From Gammaproteobacteria bacterium (GTDB lineage: Bacteria > Pseudomonadota > Gammaproteobacteria > JAABTG01), in assembly GCA_030066245.1 (NCBI GenBank), contig JASJBY010000134.1, positions 1 to 13,320 of the forward strand: a DNA stretch of 13,320 nt, read 5' to 3'. The notes under the pieces are model-generated. The model was not told where the DNA came from, made no database searches, and worked only from the letters and a program-made list of their open reading frames with translations. Shown here piece after piece: positions 4,915 through 12,297 of this stretch. How positions within the stretch are numbered: position 1 is the first letter of the stretch; the number at the start of each line of letters is the position of its first letter. Made by a program: the position numbers and the translations under genes.

Positions 4915-6585
4915 TCAGACGCCCTCCGGCTTATCCTCCGGCTTCTCCTTCGTCGCAACGTCGACCCCATCGCCCTTCTCCGCCGCGAGCTTGGGCGCGT
5001 CGCCGGCACGGATCCTGACCGCCATCGCCTCCGCCTGGCGACTGTAGTCTATGGACTCCCCGAGAATCCGCACCGATTCCTGGGGAGCGTGGAAGCCGCG
5101 GGAGTTTTCGCTGGATATGTAGTCGAGCCGCCACATGCTCTTCCTCTGGAGATCAAGGACCGGCGCGAGTTGTTCCGCCGTCGCCCCAGCCGCCTTTGCC
5201 TCGAGAATGGCGTCTAGCATGTCTATCATCGCTTTCGCCGCGCGGTCCATGTGTGCCATCGTCCTGGACTGGGTGGTCTCCACCTTCTCCCGCAGCTCGG
5301 CTTCGGGGACGTTGTGGCACTGCTGACAGGCGTTGTTGATGTCATCGAGCGGGCTCTGGACGTTGTGCGAGCTGATCTTCATGGCGCCCTGCTTCTGATA
5401 GGGCATGTGGCAGTCAGAGCAGCTGACGCCGCTTCGCGCGTGGACGCCCTGGCTCCACAACTCGAACTCGGGGTGCTGGACCTTGTAGATCGTGGCCCCC
5501 GTCTCCTTGTGCTTGTAATCGATGAAATCGGAGCCGTCCGCGAATTTCGTCGCCTCCCAATGCGCCTCTAGATCCTCCATCTTCAGGCCCTTGCCCCAGG
5601 GGAACTCGAGCACCGCCTTGGTGGCGCAATAATATTCCACGTGGCACTGGCCGCAGACGTAAGAACGCATCTCCTGACGGGTGGCGTCCACGTTCGGGTC
5701 GTAGAGCTTGCTCCGGTCTGTACGGCGCCAGGCCTCGATGCTGGGCAGATGCGGCGTCGCCGCATCACTCTCCGCCAGCGCCTGGATGCCGAACACGAAG
5801 CCGGGCCGCGTCACGCGTGTGGCCATGGTCTTCGGATCGTGGCAGTCGATGCAGCTCACCGGGTGCGCGTCGCCCGCCACCATGTGCCCTTCCGGCACCT
5901 TTTTACCCGCGAACTCACCCGTGAAGCCGCCGGTGGGCGCCTGGGGGAAGACCGGGTTGCCCTCATCGCCAGGCGTGCCGTCGGGCGCGGCCTGGACCAT
6001 GGCAAGAACCTCGGAGTAGGGCTTCTGGCTTACTTCCTGGAAGCCGCGGATAACGGCATCCATGTTGAACTCACGGGCGAGAGCCGCATCGTCGGCCGGC
6101 TTGCCCATGGCCTCGAGCCCGGCCTTCCGGTACATGACCGTGCCCGACGCATGGCAGTGCAGGCAGGCGCCCGCCTGGGGTTTCTGGGTCACGCGCTCTG
6201 TGACGCCTTGGTCATACAACATGTAAGCATGGCCGCGTGCCTCGCGATAGTCGATGCTGAAAGCGTAGCCAGCATACAGCCGCTTCAGCCACGGGAAGTG
6301 GTCGAGCTTGCTATCCGGTAGAGCGCTGCTGCCGCCGTAGAACTTGTCCCCCGCCGTTGCTTTCCACCCGTCGAAGTGGCGTGGAAAGTTCTTTCCCCAC
6401 GGGACAGGGTCGGTCGAGATTTCACTCACCTCGGCGAGCTGAACAAAGGGCGTGCGGGCCTCCTGCTTGTGCTCGAAGATGCCCACGAGGACAGCGACCA
6501 CGCCAGCCGTGACCCCGGCCGTGACCACGAGTAGCCCGACGAGCCAAAGGGCCTGGCGGCCTTCGGATAAGTTGAAAAACTTCAT
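4915..6585 (-). CDS. nrfA: Cytochrome c nitrite reductase catalytic subunit, CXXCH-type
   Basis: This 556-aa pentaheme protein reduces nitrite to ammonium with six electrons on the periplasmic side. An uncleaved-looking N-terminal membrane segment (about residues 13-36) precedes the heme domain. Heme motifs are CLHCH (141-145), CIDCH (245-249), CGQCH (311-315), CSDCH (389-393) and CQQCH (420-424). NrfA signatures are present: RGH (Arg117, His119), CHVEYY with catalytic Tyr318 and Ca ligand Glu317, and KVQH with Ca ligands Lys368 and Gln370 and active-site His371. In most NrfA the first motif is CXXCK, with Lys as ligand of the catalytic heme; here it is His145. The length is somewhat above the usual about 480-500 because of the N-terminal anchor and a charged C-terminal tail. 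It lies 30 bp after nrfH, giving one nrfHA operon. Confidence 0.93.
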   Translation of the reverse strand: MKFFNLSEGRQALWLVGLLVVTAGVTAGVVAVLVGIFEHKQEARTPFVQLAEVSEISTDPVPWGKNFPRHFDGWKATAGDKFYGGSSALPDSKLDHFPWLKRLYAGYAFSIDYREARGHAYMLYDQGVTERVTQKPQAGACLHCHASGTVMYRKAGLEAMGKPADDAALAREFNMDAVIRGFQEVSQKPYSEVLAMVQAAPDGTPGDEGNPVFPQAPTGGFTGEFAGKKVPEGHMVAGDAHPVSCIDCHDPKTMATRVTRPGFVFGIQALAESDAATPHLPSIEAWRRTDRSKLYDPNVDATRQEMRSYVCGQCHVEYYCATKAVLEFPWGKGLKMEDLEAHWEATKFADGSDFIDYKHKETGATIYKVQHPEFELWSQGVHARSGVSCSDCHMPYQKQGAMKISSHNVQSPLDDINNACQQCHNVPEAELREKVETTQSRTMAHMDRAAKAMIDMLDAILEAKAAGATAEQLAPVLDLQRKSMWRLDYISSENSRGFHAPQESVRILGESIDYSRQAEAMAVRIRAGDAPKLAAEKGDGVDVATKEKPEDKPEGV

Positions 6586-6615
6586 CGTTGAGTGGACCTC
6601 TTAGCGTTTGTGTTT

Positions 6616-7125
6616 TCAGCGGTTAACAGTGCCGCCTCGGCGGGCGCGGAAGGCATGACCGGACCGAGGGTGGCAGTGCACGCAGGACGGCACTTCGCCG
6701 CCCGCGTCGACGGGCAGCATCTGGTGTACCGTGTCCGCGTGGCAGTCGAGACACGCGTTCTGGGTAATACGGGCGTTCCGGGTCTTTATCTGGAGGGGCT
6801 GCGGATAGTTGTTGGTCGTGAAGGCCAGGGAATGGAACAGCCCGTTGTCAGCCTTCGCGAGCCACTTGCCGACAAAGTTATGGGGCATATGGCAGTCGTT
6901 GCAGGTCGCGACGTGGCGATGGGAGGAGTTCTGCCAGCTGTCGTAATGTTCCTGCATCACGTGGCAGTTGGCGCAGGCCGCGGGATCCTTGCTGAGGTAG
7001 GAAAGCCCGTCCCCGTAGACAAAGGTGAACGTGCCCAGTCCGCCGAGACCACCAACCAGCAGGGCCAGTGCCACAAAGAGGATGCGTATCCGGACTGAAC
7101 CTGCGGACGATGTGGGCTGTTTCAT
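6616..7125 (-). CDS. nrfH: NrfH tetraheme quinol dehydrogenase subunit
   Basis: The product is 169 aa of the NapC/NirT/NrfH family. It has one N-terminal transmembrane helix (about 12-36: ILFVALALLVGGLGGLGTFT) and four heme motifs: CANCH (51-55), CNDCH (75-79), CLDCH (125-129) and CVHCH (148-152). The first motif is followed by Val-Met (CHVM), the Met that serves as an unusual axial ligand in characterised NrfH. It takes electrons from the quinol pool and passes them to NrfA. I chose the ATG at 7125 because GGGAGAG lies about 4 nt upstream and the membrane helix then starts at the usual place. The frame is open to 7215 without family support. A promoter must lie in 7126-7305, but I cannot pick one with confidence. 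Confidence 0.92.
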   Translation of the reverse strand: MKQPTSSAGSVRIRILFVALALLVGGLGGLGTFTFVYGDGLSYLSKDPAACANCHVMQEHYDSWQNSSHRHVATCNDCHMPHNFVGKWLAKADNGLFHSLAFTTNNYPQPLQIKTRNARITQNACLDCHADTVHQMLPVDAGGEVPSCVHCHPRSGHAFRARRGGTVNR

Positions 7126-7305
7126 TATCTCTCCCGGCCGGTTTCCGGCGGCGGCGCTTGTTGACTGACAGCTCGTGTCCTGGGTCGCTGCGGCAACCTT
7201 ACTTGAATCGCACAAGGATAACCCACCCTGAAGATTGTGGTTTTTCCTGAAGCGGGGGGTTCTCGGGATGGGGCGAATGAACGGCTTCAGCTCGGCAGCT
7301 CCGCT
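7126..7305 (-). promoter_or_regulatory. Region expected to hold the nrfHA promoter
   Basis: These 180 bp separate nrfH from the upstream same-strand glycine-rich ORF. No convincing -35/-10 pair or FNR box (TTGAT-N4-ATCAA) is visible. A loose inverted repeat, CTTG near 7203 to CAAG near 7213, is too weak to call. The function is inferred from position only. Confidence 0.3.
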
Positions 7306-8568
7306 TCATGCCAGGTCAGGGATGGCTTGACGGGAAGCGGAATAGACGCTTCCATGGAACCCACCTTGGTAGCGGCATGATGATTGCCAACCCACGCCTG
7401 TCTGTTTACGCCACGACCACTTTCTCCGGCAATGATTGACGTCCATCATGGCCTGCGGGCGCAGACACGATCTCATCGCGTCAGCCGACACACTCGAGGG
7501 GACGCTGATGGATGCTGCCGTTGTTCGTGAGGCCTTGGACACTGTTGTGCCGGAGAAAGCGCTCGCGGCTGCCGAGCCACTGGTACCGGTCGCGGTGGCG
7601 GTAGCCACCGCGTTCCCGCCGAGCCCTGTGCTGGCGTCGTCGTTGCCCGCACCCCCGTTGCCCCCGGTCGCCAAGGCGTCAACGTCGAGGAAGGCGCCGC
7701 CAGTGCCCGTCGCTGTGGACGTAGCGTCGCCGCCCGCACCGCCAGACTCGCCAGCGCCCCGGCCCGCGCCGCCGATGGACTGCGATCGGACGGCGACGGT
7801 GTTCGTCGCCGTGCCCGGATTGCTGCCGCTCGCGCTCGAGGTGGCGTTTCCACCGGCACCACCGGTGCCCGACCCGCTGTTGACGCTGCCGCCAATCCCG
7901 CCGCGGCTGTCGTCGTCCACATCCACGAAACTGTTCCCGCTCGCCGTGCCCGTCGAGCTGCTCGTCGCGTTGCCGCCCGCACCACCCACGCTCTGCCCGG
8001 CCACGCCCTGGCTCACGGCACCGCCGTTACCTTGACTGCCAAAGCCCGCGAATCCATCCACGTCCACCGTGTTGCCGTCGCCGCTGGTGCTCGCCACCGC
8101 GGTCGAGAACGCATCGCCCCCCGCGCCGCCGCTCGCCCCGTTCTGACCCTGCCCGCCGGGGCCGCCCCGGGCGTCCGTCTGCGCCCGCGCCGTGCCGCCG
8201 TCGTTGATCGCCGCGCTCTCGGCCGTCCCCGTCGCACCGGCCACCGCCGTGCCCATCGCCGCGTTGCGCGTCCCGCCGTTACCACCGGTCGCATTCGTGT
8301 CCACGAACAGCGCGCTCGGCTTGGTCACCTCCGCCGTCACGTCCTTCGTGAGCGAGCTCGTCGCCGACCCTGCCGCTCCGTTCGCCGTGCCCGTCGCCGC
8401 GCCGCCGTCGCCGCCGTTCGCGTTCGCCGTCACGGTCACCGTGCCGCTCGCCGAGGTCCCGCTCACCGTCCCGGTCCCCATCCCCAGCGTCGCATCACCG
8501 CTGTCACCGGCCGTGCCGCTGTTGGTCGCCCCACCGCCGTTGCCGCCATTCGCAGTCGCCGCCAGCAC
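7306..8568 (-). CDS. Gly/Ala/Ser/Thr-rich repetitive protein, probably truncated at both ends
   Basis: The 420-codon frame opens at GTG 8568, but the same composition continues upstream to about 8634 (TSTGGAGGGSTDGTGGAGGD). The frame stays open to 8704, with no signal peptide or good ribosome-binding site. About 340 residues consist of imperfect repeats of some 40-50 residues built on GGAGGNATSSxTGT, VDVD and GGNGG blocks, with the recurring QSxGGAGG phrase. These recall surface-exposed beta-repeat proteins (autotransporter or adhesin passenger-like), but no translocator or anchor is present. From about residue 345 onward the tail changes character (Cys, Arg and Trp rich) and looks like read-through of non-coding DNA. 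It is most likely an internal piece of a larger surface protein. Long frames on the other strand here are composition artefacts. Confidence 0.5.
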   Translation of the reverse strand: MLAATANGGNGGGATNSGTAGDSGDATLGMGTGTVSGTSASGTVTVTANANGGDGGAATGTANGAAGSATSSLTKDVTAEVTKPSALFVDTNATGGNGGTRNAAMGTAVAGATGTAESAAINDGGTARAQTDARGGPGGQGQNGASGGAGGDAFSTAVASTSGDGNTVDVDGFAGFGSQGNGGAVSQGVAGQSVGGAGGNATSSSTGTASGNSFVDVDDDSRGGIGGSVNSGSGTGGAGGNATSSASGSNPGTATNTVAVRSQSIGGAGRGAGESGGAGGDATSTATGTGGAFLDVDALATGGNGGAGNDDASTGLGGNAVATATATGTSGSAAASAFSGTTVSKASRTTAASISVPSSVSADAMRSCLRPQAMMDVNHCRRKWSWRKQTGVGWQSSCRYQGGFHGSVYSASRQAIPDLA

Positions 8569-8635
8569 CGCGTCCGCGTCGCCACCGGCCCCGCCGGTGC
8601 CGTCCGTCGACCCGCCGCCCGCGCCGCCGGTCGAG

Positions 8636-9140
8636 GTCTTGTGTATTCCGCAACGATGTGGCTCTTGTCTGCTGACCCTGCGTCTTCCGTTAGACGAAAC
8701 TCAACGCCGATGTTGTAAGCGCGTGCCGTGTTTCAGGGACCGCCCGCTCTCCTCCCTGGGAAGTTCCAGGGGACGGAAATGCCCGCGATTCTCGCTCCGT
8801 GGATGCTGGCCCCTTCCAGGTTCGCGTTGCGCCGCTCTACACTCCGTGCGTCCGCAACCTGCGAGAAGGCGTCTCGCCACAGCTGTTACATCAGACTAAG
8901 GCTGACGACAGGCTCCTCGGTCATGAGGACCTCCAGTCATCAAGCTTGCCCTGACGCTTGCGCTGAATTATTGCCCCAAAACTCTCTGAAGGCCACCGGG
9001 CCCAGGCTCGCTCTCTGAGTATTGGGGATATTTCGGTTTCGGGGGGAGCTTACCGTCCCGAGCGCCGGGAAGCGCGGAATGGACGGCAGTGGCCATTGGT
9101 TCCGGACAAGAAAGGATGGGCCAGTGCTTATCGCTGTGTT
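8636..9140. other. Gene-poor region of about 500 bp
   Basis: Apart from the possible pentapeptide-repeat remnant at 8733-8885, no gene is recognised between the glycine-rich ORF and the HDOD gene. Frames of up to about 96 codons on either strand lack family resemblance. No clear terminator follows the HDOD stop. Confidence 0.45.
8733..8885 (-). pseudogene. Possible pentapeptide-repeat protein remnant (C-terminal end)
   Basis: Minus-strand frame between stops at 8886-8888 and 8733-8735, 50 codons. It contains ERRNANLEGASIHGARIAGI followed by SVPWNFPG. The run NANLE-GASIH-GARIA-GISVP has the five-residue periodicity A(N/D)LxG with an aliphatic centre, as in right-handed quadrilateral beta-helix pentapeptide proteins. 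There is no start codon, so at most it is a 3' remnant. Four repeats are few, and chance cannot be excluded. Confidence 0.33.
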
Positions 9141-10010
9141 CTAGAAGATGCAGCTTGCTCCGGGCACAAGGATATCTTCGACTTCCAGCAGGTCCCAGCA
9201 AACGGCATCAAGGGTGGGTTGAATGGCTTCCTGAGAGAAGCCGGTTATTGACCAGGCCTCTGGCAAGATGGATTTGTGAAAGCTTTTCCTCAACCGTTCA
9301 TCTTTCCAACTGGGCTCGAACGCGTTGGCGATTCCAGTGGCGATATGGACGGTCGCTGCATCGAAAGCACCATTCGGAGCGGCTGCCGGCTCGTGATGGA
9401 ACTCCACGGCTTCGCACAGGCTGGCCGGCAATCCCCATAATCTGAGCAGTTCCGCTCCGACCTGCGCGTGGGTAACATTCAGTATTTCCTGCTCCGCGCG
9501 GTACCGATACTGTTCGGGTGCTCCTGCTGTCTCCAAGACCTTACGGGCCGAATCAGGTAGCTCGTGATAGATCACCAGCTGCCCGATGTCGTGGAGCAAA
9601 CCGGCACGGAACAGGCTTTCCGGATCGCCCTGTCCGAACTCCTCGGCAAGGGTCCGCGCGACCAAACCACAGCACACGCTGTGATGCCAAAAGTCGCTCA
9701 TCTCCACAAGCTGGACCTCGATGGAGCGGAAGCTGCCGGCTGCTGCCGTCGCAGTGACCAGTGAGTGAAGTCTCCCGTCACCTATGCGTTGAATCGCTTC
9801 TTCGACATTCGAGATTTCGGACGAGGCGTCAAAACGATTGCAGTTGGCAGCTTTCAACAACATGGCGGTCAGGATCGGATCATGCTGTACTAGGCGTAAG
9901 ATCTCGGTTCGAGGCGGGTCGGGCTTTTCCAGTAGAGCAATGAGACGTGCATAAGCCGCAGGCAAGACGGCCAATTCGCTCACGCTTTGTGCTAGCTCAC
10001 GGGCGTACAT
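9141..10010 (-). CDS. HDOD-domain signalling protein
   Basis: The product is 289 aa. The HDOD domain fills about residues 10-210: it begins SVSELAVLPAAYARLIALLE, contains VQHDPILTAMLLKAAN, and has the HD-like pair in RAGLLHDIGQLVIYHELP (His140-Asp141). A helix containing FWHHSVCCGLVA lies in between, and a conserved EVGAELL-like segment (THAQVGAELLRLWGLP) follows with a later EAVEFHH. HDOD proteins are regulatory relatives of HD phosphohydrolases, usually without enzymatic activity, linked to motility, biofilm and c-di-GMP or stress signalling. No partner domain (GGDEF, EAL, REC) is attached. The ATG at 10010 gives the family-typical start; a TTG at 10025 would add five residues. The preceding ORF stops one base before this ATG, suggesting coupling. 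Confidence 0.85.
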   Translation of the reverse strand: MYARELAQSVSELAVLPAAYARLIALLEKPDPPRTEILRLVQHDPILTAMLLKAANCNRFDASSEISNVEEAIQRIGDGRLHSLVTATAAAGSFRSIEVQLVEMSDFWHHSVCCGLVARTLAEEFGQGDPESLFRAGLLHDIGQLVIYHELPDSARKVLETAGAPEQYRYRAEQEILNVTHAQVGAELLRLWGLPASLCEAVEFHHEPAAAPNGAFDAATVHIATGIANAFEPSWKDERLRKSFHKSILPEAWSITGFSQEAIQPTLDAVCWDLLEVEDILVPGASCIF

Positions 10011-10011
10011 A

Positions 10012-10395
10012 TCATGGTTTTCCAATAGGTGGAGTGGTTCCCAGGGCGAGATGTTGATCTTCAGACCCTGAATGAAAGACCCCTCTCGCCACGGTCAGCG
10101 GGTAGAATAGACCATTCAGCGCCATAAGGTTAGGACGGTGGCGGCGAAATAATGTACCGAGTGGCTGCTCGATGAACCCGCTAGTCCCTCGACGGCTGCC
10201 CATGCCGCCACACAGGGCATGGGTGAGCACCTCCAGGTTATCGGCGCGTCCTTCGACGTGTGAAGTGGCGCACCCGGGCCCGTGGCCTTGGTTCGCTCTC
10301 AAACAGCGAGTCATGCGGGCTACCGTGATCGGGCCTAGTGGCGCTGCAATAGGTAGAATTTCATAGACGTCTGTGCTGATCTGCTGTTCCGCCAT
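10012..10395 (-). CDS. Unrecognised ORF directly upstream of the HDOD gene
   Basis: From the ATG at 10395 the frame gives MAEQQISTDVYEILPIAAPL, then GPITVARMTRCL, and runs 127 aa to a TGA at 10012-10014. An AGG lies about 8 nt before the ATG. A longer version starts at GTG 10452. I recognise no domain; the second half has many Gly, Arg and His residues and no membrane segment. What favours a real gene is its stop lying one base before the HDOD ATG (TGA-T-ATG), an arrangement typical of coupled genes. The unremarkable, low-similarity composition counts against it. It could also be a decayed gene. Confidence 0.35.
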   Translation of the reverse strand: MAEQQISTDVYEILPIAAPLGPITVARMTRCLRANQGHGPGCATSHVEGRADNLEVLTHALCGGMGSRRGTSGFIEQPLGTLFRRHRPNLMALNGLFYPLTVARGVFHSGSEDQHLALGTTPPIGKP

Positions 10396-10524
10396 GGCCG
10401 GTACCTCATGCTCGGCCAGGGCCATGGCCGAATGAGCGATTTGTGAAACCACAAACCGAAGGTGTGCTGCCCGGCCTGTCTAAGGTTTCGGACACTCGCC
10501 ATAGAAATCGACTGAGGAGGTGTT

Positions 10525-10809
10525 GTGCGGAAGTGGCATCTTATTGGCTTGACGGCGTTGATTGCTGACCCTGCTCTGGCTGCGGACACTGGTCGCTACG
10601 AGGCGGTGCGACTGCAGGAGGGCGGTCGCCTGGGCGAAGCCGGCAGTTTACGCTCCAAGGTCTTCATCATGGATACCGTAGAAGGCCATTTCTGGACCTG
10701 GGAGGAAGACATGAGGCTCGGCTGGACGCTGACTTACCGTGGTAAGGTGCGGCCCGGAGAATCAGCCGGGGACATTATCGAGCAAAGCGATCGCAAACGG
10801 ATGCGGTAG
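10525..10809 (+). CDS. Small secreted protein of unknown function
   Basis: The product is 94 aa starting at GTG 10525, with a strong GAGGAGG about 5 nt upstream. Residues 1-20 form a Sec signal peptide (MRKWHLIGLTALIADPALAA), with cleavage likely after ALA. The mature part (ADTGRYEAVRLQEGG, then SKVFIMDTVEGHFWTWEE and TLTYRGKVRPGESAGDI) resembles a group of small periplasmic proteobacterial proteins with the pattern VFI(L/M)DTxxGHxWTW, none of known function as far as I know. It converges on the beta-helix gene, whose stop is only 5 bp past this one. No terminator is visible between them. Confidence 0.72.
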   Translation: MRKWHLIGLTALIADPALAADTGRYEAVRLQEGGRLGEAGSLRSKVFIMDTVEGHFWTWEEDMRLGWTLTYRGKVRPGESAGDIIEQSDRKRMR

Positions 10810-10814
10810 CCTGT

Positions 10815-12164
10815 TTACGGATGGTCGAACGCCTTTGCTCCCAAGTCCGGACGGTCGAACACCGCCCTCGGTCGCCCGTCCAGCGGATGGAGATACTGCC
10901 AGGTTAGGGGGGGGTCCTCATTGCTGACTCCTGGCGTTGAAGGCAGCTGCAGCAGAGTCCGGGGGCCTCCAGCGCGAAAAATGCCCGGCCACGCTTTCCG
11001 CAGGCGAAAGTCGTGGCGCTCAGGATCGACGAACAGCCGCTGCGACTCGGCAGCGATTGTGTTTTTGGTCAGCTCTAGACTCGTACGTCCAAGGCTGTTC
11101 GCAAACCCGGGAGCCAGCCAGTTGCCCACTCCGGTGATGGCCTTCGCCGACGCACCGCCCCGACGGGCACTACCGAGCATCTGGTTATTGCGCCTCCTGC
11201 CGTAATCGTCGACGATGTTGCCAAGCAGCACCGCACGCGCCTTGGCGCTGGACAGATCCACGACGGGCGAGACGAAGGGGGTAACGATGGTGTTGTGGAC
11301 CAGGTAGAGCGTGCCGTGGTGATTCCTGCCGCCATCCTGGCCGAAATGAATTACGTTTCTGTTGCCCGCCGATTGCGGATCTTTGACGATGATATTCCCG
11401 AGCAAGACGGCATCGGATCCGGGGGGGGTGGTCTCTCTACCATCGACCAGGTCGAATTCCCGATTCGCGGAGTGGTGCACATAAGAATACTCGACTCTGG
11501 TGAAATGGGCGCGGCTCTTGACGTTATGTCCCCTGCGCGCATGGTGTATCTCGCAGAAACGCACAGTCACTGACGTGCCGCTCAGGTAAAGATTATGGTG
11601 AAAGCTGGGTGATGCGCGGTCTCCATTGTGATGGATTGCGCAATGTTCGATGCGCTGGTTGATGGCGGTCCGAGGAGTGCCGTCTCCGTTCGACATGATG
11701 CCCATGTCGTTGTGGTGGATGTCACAATGGCGGATAGTGACGTGATTGGCCTGATTGATGCGAACGCCGGCACCGTTGTTGCTTCTGTTGGACGCGCCGG
11801 TTAGTTCGAAACCTTCGAGCACACCGTGGTCTGCGCCGCGATTGAACTGGAAGATGGCGCGAGGCGTGCGTCCGCGACCGCTATGTTCGAAGCCCCTACC
11901 CGAGAGCGTAACGCGCTGGCCGACCTCGATGCCGGCAGCGCGGATGGTGAGGCGCGGCATGTCTACGGAGACCCCAACACCCTCGTACGCTTGACCGCCC
12001 CGCCGGGGATAGACCTCGATGGTGTCTCCCGGTGTCGCTGCTGCCACCGCTTGTTCAATACGTTGGAACCGCTTGCCTGGACCAACTTCCAGAGTCGCGG
12101 CGGTCACACCCGTCCCGCCAAACAGCAGCAGCAAGCTGCACAAGCGGCCTAGCGAAGACAGCAT
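10815..12164 (-). CDS. Secreted right-handed parallel beta-helix protein
   Basis: The product is 449 aa from the ATG at 12164. A signal peptide is clear (MLSSLGRLCSLLLLFGGTGV, cleaved near TAA). The mature protein opens TLEVGPGKRFQRIEQAVAAA, then TPGDTIEVYP, the usual first coil of a pectate-lyase-like fold. Multiple PbH1-type coils follow from about residue 90 to 320, with repeated I(R/E)HCxIHHN, YLSGTSVTVRFCEIHHA and VLLGNI(I/V) turns. A 'DPERHDFRL' segment and a closing 'GRPRAVFDRPDLGAKAF' are typical of the C-terminal cap of such proteins. Polysaccharide binding or cleavage is a reasonable guess, but no catalytic motif can be assigned. Earlier in-frame starts at 12221 and 12326 would bury the signal peptide. 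It lies 133 bp after the SNF2 helicase gene. Confidence 0.8.
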   Translation of the reverse strand: MLSSLGRLCSLLLLFGGTGVTAATLEVGPGKRFQRIEQAVAAATPGDTIEVYPRRGGQAYEGVGVSVDMPRLTIRAAGIEVGQRVTLSGRGFEHSGRGRTPRAIFQFNRGADHGVLEGFELTGASNRSNNGAGVRINQANHVTIRHCDIHHNDMGIMSNGDGTPRTAINQRIEHCAIHHNGDRASPSFHHNLYLSGTSVTVRFCEIHHARRGHNVKSRAHFTRVEYSYVHHSANREFDLVDGRETTPPGSDAVLLGNIIVKDPQSAGNRNVIHFGQDGGRNHHGTLYLVHNTIVTPFVSPVVDLSSAKARAVLLGNIVDDYGRRRNNQMLGSARRGGASAKAITGVGNWLAPGFANSLGRTSLELTKNTIAAESQRLFVDPERHDFRLRKAWPGIFRAGGPRTLLQLPSTPGVSNEDPPLTWQYLHPLDGRPRAVFDRPDLGAKAFDHP

Positions 12165-12297
12165 GCCCGGCCATGGACGGCCCACATTCAATTCCTCGTT
12201 GAGTATTCGGGAACAATCCATCCCGCAATGAGATTGCGCACCTGATCTCCTCGCTAGAATCTCAGGACTCTGAACAGCAGCGTCCACCGAAAGACCA

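Noticed and set aside
7203..7216. Possible FNR-type box in the nrfHA upstream region (CTTGAATCGCACAAG)
   Set aside because: The half-sites and spacing do not fit TTGAT-N4-ATCAA; the similarity is limited to CTTG/CAAG.
7436..8899. Long plus-strand frames opposite the glycine-rich ORF, rich in Pro, Ala, Val and Arg
   Set aside because: They are the antisense shadow of GC-rich glycine/alanine repeats; there is no plausible start, domain or natural protein composition.
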